Source of the DNA: an uncultured Clostridia bacterium
GTDB lineage: Bacteria > Bacillota > Clostridia > UBA1381
NCBI GenBank assembly: GCA_934476075.1
Contig: CAKSNH010000013.1
Location: forward strand, 1-64,000
DNA length: 64,000 bases
Direction of reading: 5' to 3'
Of this stretch, positions 54,402 to 62,580 are shown piece after piece. How positions within the stretch are numbered: the stretch's first letter is position 1; the number at the start of each line of letters is the position of its first letter. The notes under the pieces are model-generated. The model did no database searches. It was not told where the DNA came from and saw only the letters and a program-made list of their open reading frames with translations. Made by a program: the position numbers and the translations under genes.

Positions 54402-55919
54402 CTATATTATTCCTGTCAAAGCACGGTAAATATTATCTGTTATCAAGGTAGGTGTAAGCGAATTTTCGCCCGAAGTTTCACTTGCAATATCGCCCGCTCT
54501 GCCGTGCAGATACACCGCCATGGCAGCCGCAGTCGGCTCATCGACACCACGTCCGATAAGCGAGGCAATCATTCCGGCAAGCACATCGCCGCTTCCGCCT
54601 GTCGCCATGCCCGAATTGCCCGTAGTATTAATATATTGCACACCGTCACAAGCGGTGACAATGGTATGATGTCCTTTCAGAACCAATGTAAGTCCGTATT
54701 TTGTCGCAAAATCCTCCGACAGCTTAAATCTGTTCCGCTCGCTCGGCATACATTTTGCCAGACGTGCAAATTCAACGTTGTGCGGAGTTATAATCACATT
54801 GGTCGAACAATCGTTAAGCATATCCATATCGAGTGCATACAAGCCGTCTGCGTCAAGCACAACGGGAACTTGTGCCTCTGCCAGTACACGCTTTAATATT
54901 TTGCGTATTTCGGGAGAACGTCCTATTCCGCAGCCGAACAGAATTACATCGGAGCTGTTCATTTTTTCGACAATCAAATCGGTTGCATCGTAGATTAGAT
55001 GTCCGTTGCTGTCGGGCAGGGGAACAGTCATAACTTCGGTAAGCTTGTTTTCCATTATCTCGTTAAGACTTGACGGAATACCAAGCGTTATAAGTCCGCT
55101 GCCCATATTAAGTGCCGCCTGTGATGCCATATAAGCCGCACCGGTCATACCGACGCTGCCGCCGACAATAAACACTTTCCCGTAAGTGCCCTTATGCGAA
55201 TTTGCCGTTCTTTTAGGAAAATTGTCCTTTACAAATTCATCGTCCAATACATTTTTATTGATTTTCTGTTCATCGATAATATACTGCGGTATGGATATAT
55301 CCGCACATACCAATTTTCCCATATAGTCCGCACCGTCAAAAAGGAACATACCCAATTTGTAACCTGCAAATGTAACGGTGGTATCGGCTTTTATGCAGAT
55401 TCCGCACACCTCTCCCGTATCTCCGTTTACACCGCTCGGTATGTCAACCGCAAGAGTATATTTTGACAGTGTGTTTATCGCCTCTATAATATCATGCGGC
55501 AAATCGAACACAAGACCGTGTATGCCCGTACCGTATATTGCGTCGATAACAATGTCGCATGATGAAATATAGTCGCTCGGAATATCGCACAAAAGGTCAA
55601 TATCTGCGTCCATATTTTCAAGTATTTCATAATTTATCAGTGCATCGCCCTTGAAGGTATTTCCGCACACCAAAAGAACACGCACATCAGCACCCGAATT
55701 TATCAAATGTCTGGCAATGGCAAATCCGTCACCGCCGTTGTTGCCCTTACCGCAAAATACACCTATACGCTTGTTTTTGAGGTCGCCGAACTCGGCTTTA
55801 AGTTCGTTTATACAAGCAATGGCGGCATTCTCCATCAAAATTATACTCGGTATTCTGCCCATGTCGCTTGCACAGCGGTCTATCTCACGCATTTGTGATG
55901 TATAACAAGCCTTTTTCAT
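54402..55919 (-). CDS. nnr: bifunctional NAD(P)H-hydrate epimerase/dehydratase
   Basis: A 505-residue repair enzyme for damaged NAD(P)H. The N-terminal YjeF_N epimerase domain (about 1-215) has C-G-K-G-N-N-G-G-D-G. The C-terminal carbohydrate-kinase-like dehydratase (about 230-500) has G-K-V-F-I-V-G-G-S-V, I-I-T-P-H-N-V-E-F and G-G-S-G-D-V-L-A-G. GGGGGC is before ATG. acpS lies 17 bases upstream. Confidence 0.93.
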   Translation of the reverse strand: MKKACYTSQMREIDRCASDMGRIPSIILMENAAIACINELKAEFGDLKNKRIGVFCGKGNNGGDGFAIARHLINSGADVRVLLVCGNTFKGDALINYEILENMDADIDLLCDIPSDYISSCDIVIDAIYGTGIHGLVFDLPHDIIEAINTLSKYTLAVDIPSGVNGDTGEVCGICIKADTTVTFAGYKLGMFLFDGADYMGKLVCADISIPQYIIDEQKINKNVLDDEFVKDNFPKRTANSHKGTYGKVFIVGGSVGMTGAAYMASQAALNMGSGLITLGIPSSLNEIMENKLTEVMTVPLPDSNGHLIYDATDLIVEKMNSSDVILFGCGIGRSPEIRKILKRVLAEAQVPVVLDADGLYALDMDMLNDCSTNVIITPHNVEFARLAKCMPSERNRFKLSEDFATKYGLTLVLKGHHTIVTACDGVQYINTTGNSGMATGGSGDVLAGMIASLIGRGVDEPTAAAMAVYLHGRAGDIASETSGENSLTPTLITDNIYRALTGII

Positions 55920-55935
55920 AGCATTTGCCCCCTAA

Positions 55936-56304
55936 TTATTTTTCAGCAATTACATATGCTGTGGCATAATCTCTGCAATGTGAAATAGATACATGAAATC
56001 TTTTTATCCATTTTTTCTGTGCGGCTTTTTGAGCGTCACCCGATAATTCGATATAAGGCTTGCCCAATTCGTCACGCAGAATTTCAACTTCTCTCAAAGC
56101 AAAATTGCGTATACCCGTACCCAACGCTTTTGAAAAAGCCTCTTTTGCCGCATAATTACCGGCGATTTTTTCGTACTTATTCTTTTTGCTTTCAAAATAC
56201 TCGTTTTCTCTGTCGCTGAAATATTTCCGGCAGAAATTTTCCTTGTCTACCAATTCGGCAATTCTGTCAATTTCGATAATATCCGTACCGATTCCGATAA
56301 CCAT
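55936..56304 (-). CDS. acpS: holo-[acyl-carrier-protein] synthase
   Basis: A 122-residue enzyme that attaches 4'-phosphopantetheine to ACP. G-T-D-I-I-E-I-D-R-I and A-A-K-E-A-F-S-K-A-L-G carry the metal-binding Asp and Glu. ATG 56304 follows GGGAGG; the frame is open to 56343 but unsupported. Confidence 0.93.
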   Translation of the reverse strand: MVIGIGTDIIEIDRIAELVDKENFCRKYFSDRENEYFESKKNKYEKIAGNYAAKEAFSKALGTGIRNFALREVEILRDELGKPYIELSGDAQKAAQKKWIKRFHVSISHCRDYATAYVIAEK

Positions 56305-56329
56305 ACTTTTACCTCCCAATATTCCCAGT

Positions 56330-56845
56330 CTATGCATGAACATTCCGTGGATTTGCTTTTGCCAGTCCGTCTACAATTTTTTCGGTAGGCTGGAAAAGAA
56401 CCCTTTTCCTTTCTCCGTCACTGTAAAAATCGGCAAAATATATATTGTCGGCATTCTTGTCGCCGACCAATACCAATTTCTGTGACAAATTATTTTCGTT
56501 TTCATATTGATGTTTAAATTCAGGATTGTGTATGTTTGCACACAATTCCACTTCTTTAAAATTAATTGTGATGATTCGTTTTCTGCCGTTTTTGGCGATA
56601 ATTTTGTCGATGTCCAATTCGCCGTTGGTAAGGATATATTCATATTCAAGGTTTCTGCTGTTTATAATCAGATATACACCGTACCATGTAAAAGCCGCAA
56701 GCAGAACACCCAAACCCAGAATCAATGCGTTCAAAAGCATAAACGCAAGCGACAAAACAATCCCCAATATCACGCTTAAAACTATGATGACATAGTCTTT
56801 CGTGTCTTTTTTCTTTTTAATAATATATTCTGTATAAATATCCAT
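56330..56845 (-). CDS. two-TM membrane protein (DUF6106-like)
   Basis: A 171-residue protein with two adjacent TM helices (about 18-60) after a basic K-K-K-K start, and a cytosolic beta-rich domain (Y-I-L-T-N-G-E-L-D-I-D-K-I) ending F-Q-P-T-E-K. It resembles a clostridial family usually found near rdgB. AAGAGGTGC is before ATG 56845. Its end lies 26 bases before acpS. Function unknown. Confidence 0.7.
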   Translation of the reverse strand: MDIYTEYIIKKKKDTKDYVIIVLSVILGIVLSLAFMLLNALILGLGVLLAAFTWYGVYLIINSRNLEYEYILTNGELDIDKIIAKNGRKRIITINFKEVELCANIHNPEFKHQYENENNLSQKLVLVGDKNADNIYFADFYSDGERKRVLFQPTEKIVDGLAKANPRNVHA

Positions 56846-56921
56846 AAAGCACCTCTTAATTAAAAAAACTTCTGATATAAAAGCCAAAAAAGGAAAATGC
56901 GGAACGCATTTCCCCTCTGTA

Positions 56922-57512
56922 CTATTTTTCGAGTCTATCCGCAAGTTTTGTATATAAGTTTTCCAATGCTCTTGCTCGGTGGCTTATTTTGTTTTTTTCT
57001 TCCTCGGTTGCCTGAGCAAAAGTTTTTTTCAACTCGTCCGAATAAAAAATAGGGTCATATCCGAACCCGCCGTCACCAATCGGTTCGTGGGTGATAGTAC
57101 CGGACACTGTTCCTTCGGCGGTTATCTCGTCACCGTCGGGGAATATCAGTGCGACAACCGATACAAACTGTGCTTTTCTGTTTTTGGTTTCGCCAAGCTC
57201 GTCAAGCACTTTCTGCATTTTTTCGGCATCGGTGGCATTTTCACCGGCATATCTTGCCGAATATACTCCCGGTCTGCCGTCCAATGCGTCAACGCAAAGC
57301 CCCGAATCGTCTGCTAAAACAGGTTCATCACACATCATCGCAATGGCTCTTGCTTTAATCAGAGCATTCTTTTCAAATGTGTCGCCCGTTTCTTCCACAT
57401 CAACATCAAGTCCGATTTCTTCGGAGGACACAATCGTAATATTCAGATTTCCGAGAATTGCCTCCAATTCTTTAATTTTGCCTTTATTTTTCGTAGCTGC
57501 AATAATTCTCAT
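56922..57512 (-). CDS. rdgB: XTP/dITP pyrophosphatase
   Basis: A 196-residue nucleotide-pool sanitiser (RdgB/HAM1). A-T-K-N-K-G-K-I-K-E-L, A-D-D-S-G-L, G-R-P-G-V-Y-S-A-R-Y, G-D-G-G-F-G-Y-D-P-I-F and S-H-R-A-R-A-L are all present. It hydrolyses XTP, ITP and dITP. Its ATG overlaps a small upstream frame as TAATG. Confidence 0.94.
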   Translation of the reverse strand: MRIIAATKNKGKIKELEAILGNLNITIVSSEEIGLDVDVEETGDTFEKNALIKARAIAMMCDEPVLADDSGLCVDALDGRPGVYSARYAGENATDAEKMQKVLDELGETKNRKAQFVSVVALIFPDGDEITAEGTVSGTITHEPIGDGGFGYDPIFYSDELKKTFAQATEEEKNKISHRARALENLYTKLADRLEK

Positions 57513-57647
57513 TATTCTTCACCGTACCAATCCGCCGCTGATAACGCAGCATATATGTCATTTGTCATAGAGTAGTTTTCCGCAAAATGCAAAAACTCAT
57601 TCCGACAGTCGGCATATTCTGTATTTTCGGCTGTCAATACAGGCATA
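57512..57647 (-). pseudogene. small frameshifted open frame before rdgB
   Basis: GGGAGGG precedes ATG 57647, but that frame stops after 16 codons (M-P-V-L-T-A-E-N). A second frame, offset by one base near an AAA run at about 57600, continues as F-L-H-F-A-E-N-Y-S-M-T-N and ends at the TAATG junction with rdgB. Together they would make about 44 residues. Either a disrupted small gene or coincidence. Confidence 0.35.
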
Positions 57648-57713
57648 ATATCCCTCCCGTACAATGGCATTATTATACATGACATTGCATTTTTTTCACA
57701 CTCATATATTATA

Positions 57714-57742
57714 TTTTACTACATATGCGATGATTTTGCAAG
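57714..57742 (-). promoter_or_regulatory. promoter of rdgB-ndoA operon
   Basis: On the minus strand, TTGCAA, a 17-bp spacer and TAAAAT, about 65 bases before the first open frame. Confidence 0.55.
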
Positions 57743-57790
57743 CAGTAAATTATATAATGTTGAACAGGGTGTACACAGGCATGTAAATAT

Positions 57791-57860
57791 TGATTTTGGG
57801 GAGAATAAGTGTTAGAATAACCTCACGAAACAGGACGAAAGCAGAGATTTCTATGTTTCC
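57791..57860 (+). repeat. dispersed repeat family B, copy 3
   Basis: TTGATT, 17 bp, TAGAAT, then AACCTCACGAAACAGGACGAAA and CAGAGATTTCTATGTTT. It is truncated after TATGTTT, right at the 3' end of the histidine kinase gene, and points antisense into it. Confidence 0.7.
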
Positions 57861-57864
57861 TAAC

Positions 57865-59139
57865 TTAAATGTTAATATTTACTATATGAACAAATTCGTT
57901 ATCTTTAAGGACATGATAGTCATTTCCGTTATACTTGTCAGAAATACTTTTAATAATTTTCATACCCAGTCCGTGAAGCTTTTTGTCGGATTTATCTGTA
58001 TTGGGGTTATAGCTTGTACAGAAATTACGGCAGTCAAACACCAAATAGCAGTTTTTCCTGTAAATATTAAAGGTAATATATTTGTTGGCTGTTTCTTTTT
58101 CGCAATTTTCTATGGCATTGTCGAGCAGGTTTGAAATAATGCTGCATAAGTCCATGTCCGAAACGGATATATTGCTGATATTGACGGAGTTGATTTGAAT
58201 GTCGATATGACATTTTTGAGCATATTGCAGTTTGTTATATAATACCGCATCAGCAGCGGCATTGCTGCAAAAAGTGATGTTATTGGTCTTTTGTATGCTC
58301 TCGGTTAATTCGCTGATATATTTTGACAGTTCATCATTGGAATTGGTAAGATATAATGATTGAATTGTTTGCAGATGGTTTTTAAAATCATGTTGCAGTT
58401 TGCGAATATCCGTATACTTTTGTTTTAAATCTTCATAGTGCTGCTGTTGGAGCATTGTTTGATGTTCAATAAATGCACTTTCGGCGGCTCGTTTCCTTTG
58501 CAGTTTTGTGTGCTTATAAAGAAAGAAGAATGCGATAATACTAAATGTAAATGTGGTCACAGCAAGTGCTATAAAAGGTATATTTTTGTATTTATATATA
58601 TACAATGCGATAAAATATAAATTTACGCCGAGTATAAACAGGAATATGGAAATTGCTACGGTAAGATATTCCATGTTAAGCGATGAACTATCGGTATACT
58701 TGTGCACAAGCATTACAGTTAAACCGCATAATATAGCCATAACGCTGTATATCAGTATAACAGAAAGAATTGTGTAGATAGGGAAGTCCATAATGTCGGC
58801 ATAATTCATATGGAACACATATATCCCCATAAGACCGACAAATATTTCGCCGATAAATCCGTACAGACAATATGATACAACGGCGAGGAGTTTATGAGAT
58901 ATTTTTGCTTTATAAAAATAATTATAAATCAGAAATTGTACAACAAGAAAAGTGGGAAGTTTTATCATAAAATATTTGCTTATCGGCAAAAATATTATTT
59001 TTACGATTACTCTTGTTATGAAAAGCAGAATTGTGTTTTTGCGTACATCATCGGTTTTGTACGGAAATAATTTCATTCCGTATACAATTTGCAAAACCTC
59101 GTCTATCAAATAGCCGAGTGTGATATAAATATTTAACAT
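57865..59139 (-). CDS. GHKL-type sensor histidine kinase (AgrC-like)
   Basis: A 424-residue membrane kinase. Six or seven TM helices occupy about 1-215. A coiled segment leads to the His box L-Q-H-D-F-K-N-H-L-Q-T. The ATP-binding domain has S-N-L-L-D-N-A-I-E-N-C and H-G-L-G-M-K-I-I. This is the AgrC/ComD-type layout of peptide-sensing kinases. It overlaps the regulator gene by 7 bases. No agrB or agrD is adjacent, so the ligand is unknown. Confidence 0.88.
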   Translation of the reverse strand: MLNIYITLGYLIDEVLQIVYGMKLFPYKTDDVRKNTILLFITRVIVKIIFLPISKYFMIKLPTFLVVQFLIYNYFYKAKISHKLLAVVSYCLYGFIGEIFVGLMGIYVFHMNYADIMDFPIYTILSVILIYSVMAILCGLTVMLVHKYTDSSSLNMEYLTVAISIFLFILGVNLYFIALYIYKYKNIPFIALAVTTFTFSIIAFFFLYKHTKLQRKRAAESAFIEHQTMLQQQHYEDLKQKYTDIRKLQHDFKNHLQTIQSLYLTNSNDELSKYISELTESIQKTNNITFCSNAAADAVLYNKLQYAQKCHIDIQINSVNISNISVSDMDLCSIISNLLDNAIENCEKETANKYITFNIYRKNCYLVFDCRNFCTSYNPNTDKSDKKLHGLGMKIIKSISDKYNGNDYHVLKDNEFVHIVNINI

Positions 59140-59858
59140 AATATGTCCCCCAGATAAAGCGTAAATAAATTATTTATATGAGCCAGATAGCGTTTGCTGA
59201 TTGGAATTTGTGTGTGGTTTTCCAGAAATACGGTTTGTTTTTCGATTTTAAAAATTTTAGTAAGATTAACTATATAGCTTTGGTGACAGCGTGCAAAAAT
59301 ATCCGTGTCAAGCTGTTTTTCGAGTTCGGACAGTTTCAGTGAGTGCAGCAGCTGAGTTCCGTTTGAAAATGCAGCTGTAATATTATGTGCAGAGCTTTCA
59401 AAGTAGAATATATCATCAAAATTAAGTCTTATTATAGATTTTTTTGTTTTTATGCAAAGTGAAGTATTTCTGATTTTATCGGCAGCTTTTAAAGCCTTTT
59501 CAAGTGCATTGTTAAAATGGTGTTCGTTAAACGGTTTTTTCAGAAAATATACATGTTCGGTTTCATAGACGTTTTCGTAATAATCGGAATACCCCGACAT
59601 AAATATTATTATAATGTTTGGATATTTATTGTGCAGCTCCTTAACAATGTCAATGCCGTTTTCGTGGCTGTTTTCAAGCACAATATCCATAAAAATTATA
59701 TATACATCATGATTATTGCAATTTGAAAATAATTCGTACAGTGCATTTCTGTTTTCTGCCGTAAATATATCATGGCTGACCGTACAATGTTTATTAATCA
59801 GATTTTTTAAATATCGAGTATGTTCTTTAATATCATCGCAAACAATAAAATTAATCAT
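59133..59858 (-). CDS. LytTR-family response regulator
   Basis: A 241-residue regulator. The receiver domain (about 1-120) has D-D near residue 8-9 and the phosphorylatable Asp in I-I-F-M-D-I-V-L. The C-terminal LytTR DNA-binding domain has F-Y-F-E-S-S-A-H and F-A-R-C-H-Q-S-Y-I-V-N. It pairs with the adjacent kinase. Confidence 0.9.
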   Translation of the reverse strand: MINFIVCDDIKEHTRYLKNLINKHCTVSHDIFTAENRNALYELFSNCNNHDVYIIFMDIVLENSHENGIDIVKELHNKYPNIIIIFMSGYSDYYENVYETEHVYFLKKPFNEHHFNNALEKALKAADKIRNTSLCIKTKKSIIRLNFDDIFYFESSAHNITAAFSNGTQLLHSLKLSELEKQLDTDIFARCHQSYIVNLTKIFKIEKQTVFLENHTQIPISKRYLAHINNLFTLYLGDILC

Positions 59859-59890
59859 AAGTTCCCCCGCAATTTACAATTATATTAATA

Positions 59891-59919
59891 ATTATATTCT
59901 GACAATAAAATAATGTCAA
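59891..59919 (-). promoter_or_regulatory. promoter of the two-component operon
   Basis: On the minus strand, TTGACA, a 17-bp spacer and TATAAT. TGACA/TGTCA arms inside it form an inverted repeat that could be an operator. Confidence 0.7.
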
Positions 59920-60098
59920 TGCAAATAGCACTAAAAATATTATTTTTTCGACATGAAAAAATGATAAACGGAGCTAAATTTGCTTTTTTAAAGGCTAATT
60001 TTGCGTATAACTTGATTTGTTATATTTTTTTATGATAAATTAAAAAGGAGTAAAAGTAATAATTTTATTGCAAATAGTTAAATTAACGGAGGGGATTT

Positions 60099-60152
60099 AT
60101 GAAAAGGATAATAAGTTTTATAGTAATTCCAAAAAAAATAAAAAAATTTTAA
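60099..60152 (+). pseudogene. truncated signal-peptide open frame
   Basis: GGAGGGG lies 6 bases before ATG, and the frame starts M-K-R-I-I-S-F-I-V-I like a secreted protein. It stops after 17 codons where family C repeat begins. The gene seems to have been cut by the repeat. Confidence 0.45.
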
Positions 60153-60352
60153 AAATGTAGGTTTGTCAATGATGTGTTACACAATCGGTCAAAAAATTTC
60201 GCCGTCTTGCAGGAAAGCTTTAATGTAATCAACAGGGGCTTTCCAATTAAGAGGACGCATAGGAAACGGAAAAATATTTCAACAGTGTTGAAATGCAGAA
60301 CAAGGCAACCATCGTTGCCTACGAAAAATCTAAGGGATGGAGGTAGCAGCAT
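60146..60352 (-). repeat. dispersed repeat family C, copy 2, with hairpins
   Basis: The outer 40 bp match 50-86 in reverse. The rest has three stems: GGAAAGC/GGCTTTCC at 60212-60244, TTTCAACA-G-TGTTGAAA at 60277-60293, and AGGCAA/TTGCCT at 60303-60320. Open frames on both strands across it look spurious. The window shows only a partial second copy, so the true length is uncertain. Confidence 0.5.
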
Positions 60353-60489
60353 AGATAATTATTTACAATTTGTAAGCGACGTATGTGTCTTATCATAATG
60401 TTACAGATTACACGAATGTTAAGTCGATTACCAACTCGTGTACTGATATTAAAGAAAAATTATAACTGTAGAAAGTTGAGGGGAAATTT

Positions 60490-61509
60490 ATGTATTGTAA
60501 ATTTTGCGGAAAAGAAATTGATGATAACAATTTATTTTGCAATCATTGCGGAAGGACATTACAAAGTACCAACAGTAAAGAAATTGGCAAGAATACTAAA
60601 ATCAACAAAAAAGCGATAACAGACCATTTGGAACAGGTAAAAATACTTGAAACAAGAATTTTTACCTTAGACAATATGATAGGTGTTCTAAACGATAAAA
60701 TACTGGAGCTGAGAAGTGAGCCGTTTGTAGAGAATATATACTTAGACAATCATGACCTTGTGTTATGGCCGTTTTGGGTGGTCTTCCCTATTGCTCTGTT
60801 GATAATGGCAGCTTTAACTGGTGACTTTATTGGTACCATATTGTGCATATTAAGCGTAATTCTGATGTTTTTTTCAGATACAGTAATGGAAGCGGTTATT
60901 TCAAGTCTTGCTATTGCTGCTGGGGCAGTAGTTTTGATAAATATAATCGGAGCAGTAATAGCGGCAATACGTAATACAAAAATAAGAAAACAATATAAGA
61001 ATTATGTCAATAACATACAAACACAACACAAAATAGACTTGACACAGGCAAGTGCAATAGAAAAGAATAAAAGGTTGTTAATTGATAAAAGAAAAAAGGC
61101 ATCTGTTTATTTGAAAAAAATATACGGAGCCAATATCATATACCCCAAATACAGGAATCTCATTGCCGTTTTATCTATATATGAGTATTTTGTATCAGGG
61201 CGTTGTGATGAACTTACAGGACATGAAGGAGCTTATAACATATACGAAAGCGAATTGAGATTGAACAGAATAATCAACACTTTAGATGATATACTGTATC
61301 GTCTTGATGAAATAAAACAGAATCAGTATTATTTGTATCAGGCTCTGTGTGATACGAGAAATATGATAGATAGTTTATCAAGTGAAATGAATTCTATTTC
61401 TTCGGGAATGTCAAGGATAGAAAACAGTGCAAGCATATCAGCGTATAATACCAGAATTGCTGCTGAAGATACCAAATTGCTTACATATATGAACTTGATG
61501 CAGTTATGA
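60490..61509 (+). CDS. zinc-ribbon membrane protein with coiled coils
   Basis: A 339-residue protein. An N-terminal zinc ribbon (M-Y-C-K-F-C-G-K-E ... F-C-N-H-C-G-R) is followed by a short coiled coil, two or three TM helices (about 95-165), and a long helical C-terminal region with I-N-T-L-D-D-I-L-Y-R-L-D-E-I-K-Q. Similar proteins with ribbon, TM and coil occur singly in many Firmicutes; function unknown. TGAGGGGA precedes ATG. Confidence 0.75.
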   Translation: MYCKFCGKEIDDNNLFCNHCGRTLQSTNSKEIGKNTKINKKAITDHLEQVKILETRIFTLDNMIGVLNDKILELRSEPFVENIYLDNHDLVLWPFWVVFPIALLIMAALTGDFIGTILCILSVILMFFSDTVMEAVISSLAIAAGAVVLINIIGAVIAAIRNTKIRKQYKNYVNNIQTQHKIDLTQASAIEKNKRLLIDKRKKASVYLKKIYGANIIYPKYRNLIAVLSIYEYFVSGRCDELTGHEGAYNIYESELRLNRIINTLDDILYRLDEIKQNQYYLYQALCDTRNMIDSLSSEMNSISSGMSRIENSASISAYNTRIAAEDTKLLTYMNLMQL

Positions 61510-61547
61510 ATATATAGATTGATTCAATTTGATGAAGCTATGAGAGT

Positions 61548-61573
61548 GGAGATTTGATTTTTTCAAATCTCCA
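61548..61573 (+). terminator. hairpin after zinc-ribbon gene
   Basis: GGAGATTTGA/TCAAATCTCC stem with a T-rich loop and a weak T run. Confidence 0.65.
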
Positions 61574-61737
61574 TCTTGACATTAAAATGATCGGCATTAA
61601 ATCAAAGACTTTTCTATACCGTTTAGATCTATATAAGCAAGCTAAAAGGTATTGAAAAATCTGTGGATTAACAGTTTTCGATTTCTCGGTAAATTGCCAT
61701 AGTGTCAAATGAAATCAATGGGAGGGAGGTGAAATTT

Positions 61738-61887
61738 ATGAGCAAATTATTTATATCCCCCAACGAGCTGGACATGATCTCCGATGCTTTGATGCGTGAG
61801 GAAAAAAGTAGAGGAACAGCATGCTATTCTTATACTGCTTCAAGTTCGTGGGGTTGTAGGCGTTGGGACTGCATACAGCGGAGATGA
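61738..61887 (+). CDS. small Cys/Ser/Tyr-rich open frame (possible peptide precursor or gene fragment)
   Basis: GGGAGGGAGGTG lies 6-7 bases before ATG, the strongest ribosome site in this part. The frame has 49 codons: an acidic helix-like start (N-E-L-D-M-I-S-D-A-L) and an end with T-A-C-Y-S-Y-T-A-S-S-S-W-G-C. Leader-plus-core layout is reminiscent of modified peptides, but no modifying enzyme is nearby. It overlaps the cohesin frame in another phase, so its end may be artificial. Confidence 0.4.
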   Translation: MSKLFISPNELDMISDALMREEKSRGTACYSYTASSSWGCRRWDCIQRR

Positions 61888-62569
61888 GGTTACGGCGAAT
61901 GTAATTTTGAATGATGCAAAGTCGGTGTATGACGGAAATTTCAATGTTGTTTATGATAATGCGGTATTAAAATTAGAGAGTTACAATATCTGTTCGGCAC
62001 TGTCGGCGAGCAGTGTGCAAGTGAACACAGAGTATGGCGAGAATAAGGCGAGAGTGACATTTGCAGGTACGTCCGAGGTGAATACCGGAACGATGGTTTC
62101 GTTTGTATTTAAAGTTATTTCCGATAATAAAGAAACAGCTGCATTGGAAATATCAGATGCAAATATGTATAATGTATCCGGCAACAGTCTTGATACAACT
62201 GTTCAAAATACAAATATAACAATCAAGAAAAGCGATTATACAATCAACAGTATATATTTGATGAATGAGGATAATGAGTATTTAGATAGGGTTGACGGGT
62301 TGGATAAATTTTATGCGGGAATAAGATTTAATAAAAATTCAGCCGATATGCAGCGTCCGACTATTGTATTTGCAATATATGATGAAAATGATAATTTGGC
62401 GGATATAAAGATTGCCGAAAATCGTTACTCACAGGGTGAGGGGCTTGAATGTGAGGTTATGTTTAATACATTGGGAAATTATACTCCGTCATATATAGCG
62501 GCATTTATATTTGATGATTTTGAGAATATAAAACCAATGTGTGGTAAATTTGTGAGAGAGGATATATAA
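61796..62569 (+). pseudogene. cohesin-domain surface protein lacking its start
   Basis: From about codon 20 the product reads as a cohesin domain (S-G-D-E-V-T-A-N-V-I-L ... V-Y-D-N-A-V-L-K-L ... V-T-F-A-G-T-S-E-V-N-T-G-T). A second beta-rich domain of about 110 residues follows. There is no signal peptide and no ribosome site; the frame begins inside the overlapping small gene. A deletion or a frameshift near 61801-61850 has probably fused two genes. In other Clostridia cohesins bind dockerins in extracellular complexes. Confidence 0.6.
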
Positions 62570-62580
62570 GGTGAGAAAAA

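Noticed and set aside
60183..60352. c-di-GMP or other known riboswitch
   Set aside because: GGACGCAT loosely recalls the GEMM core but the rest of the consensus and the paired helices do not fit.
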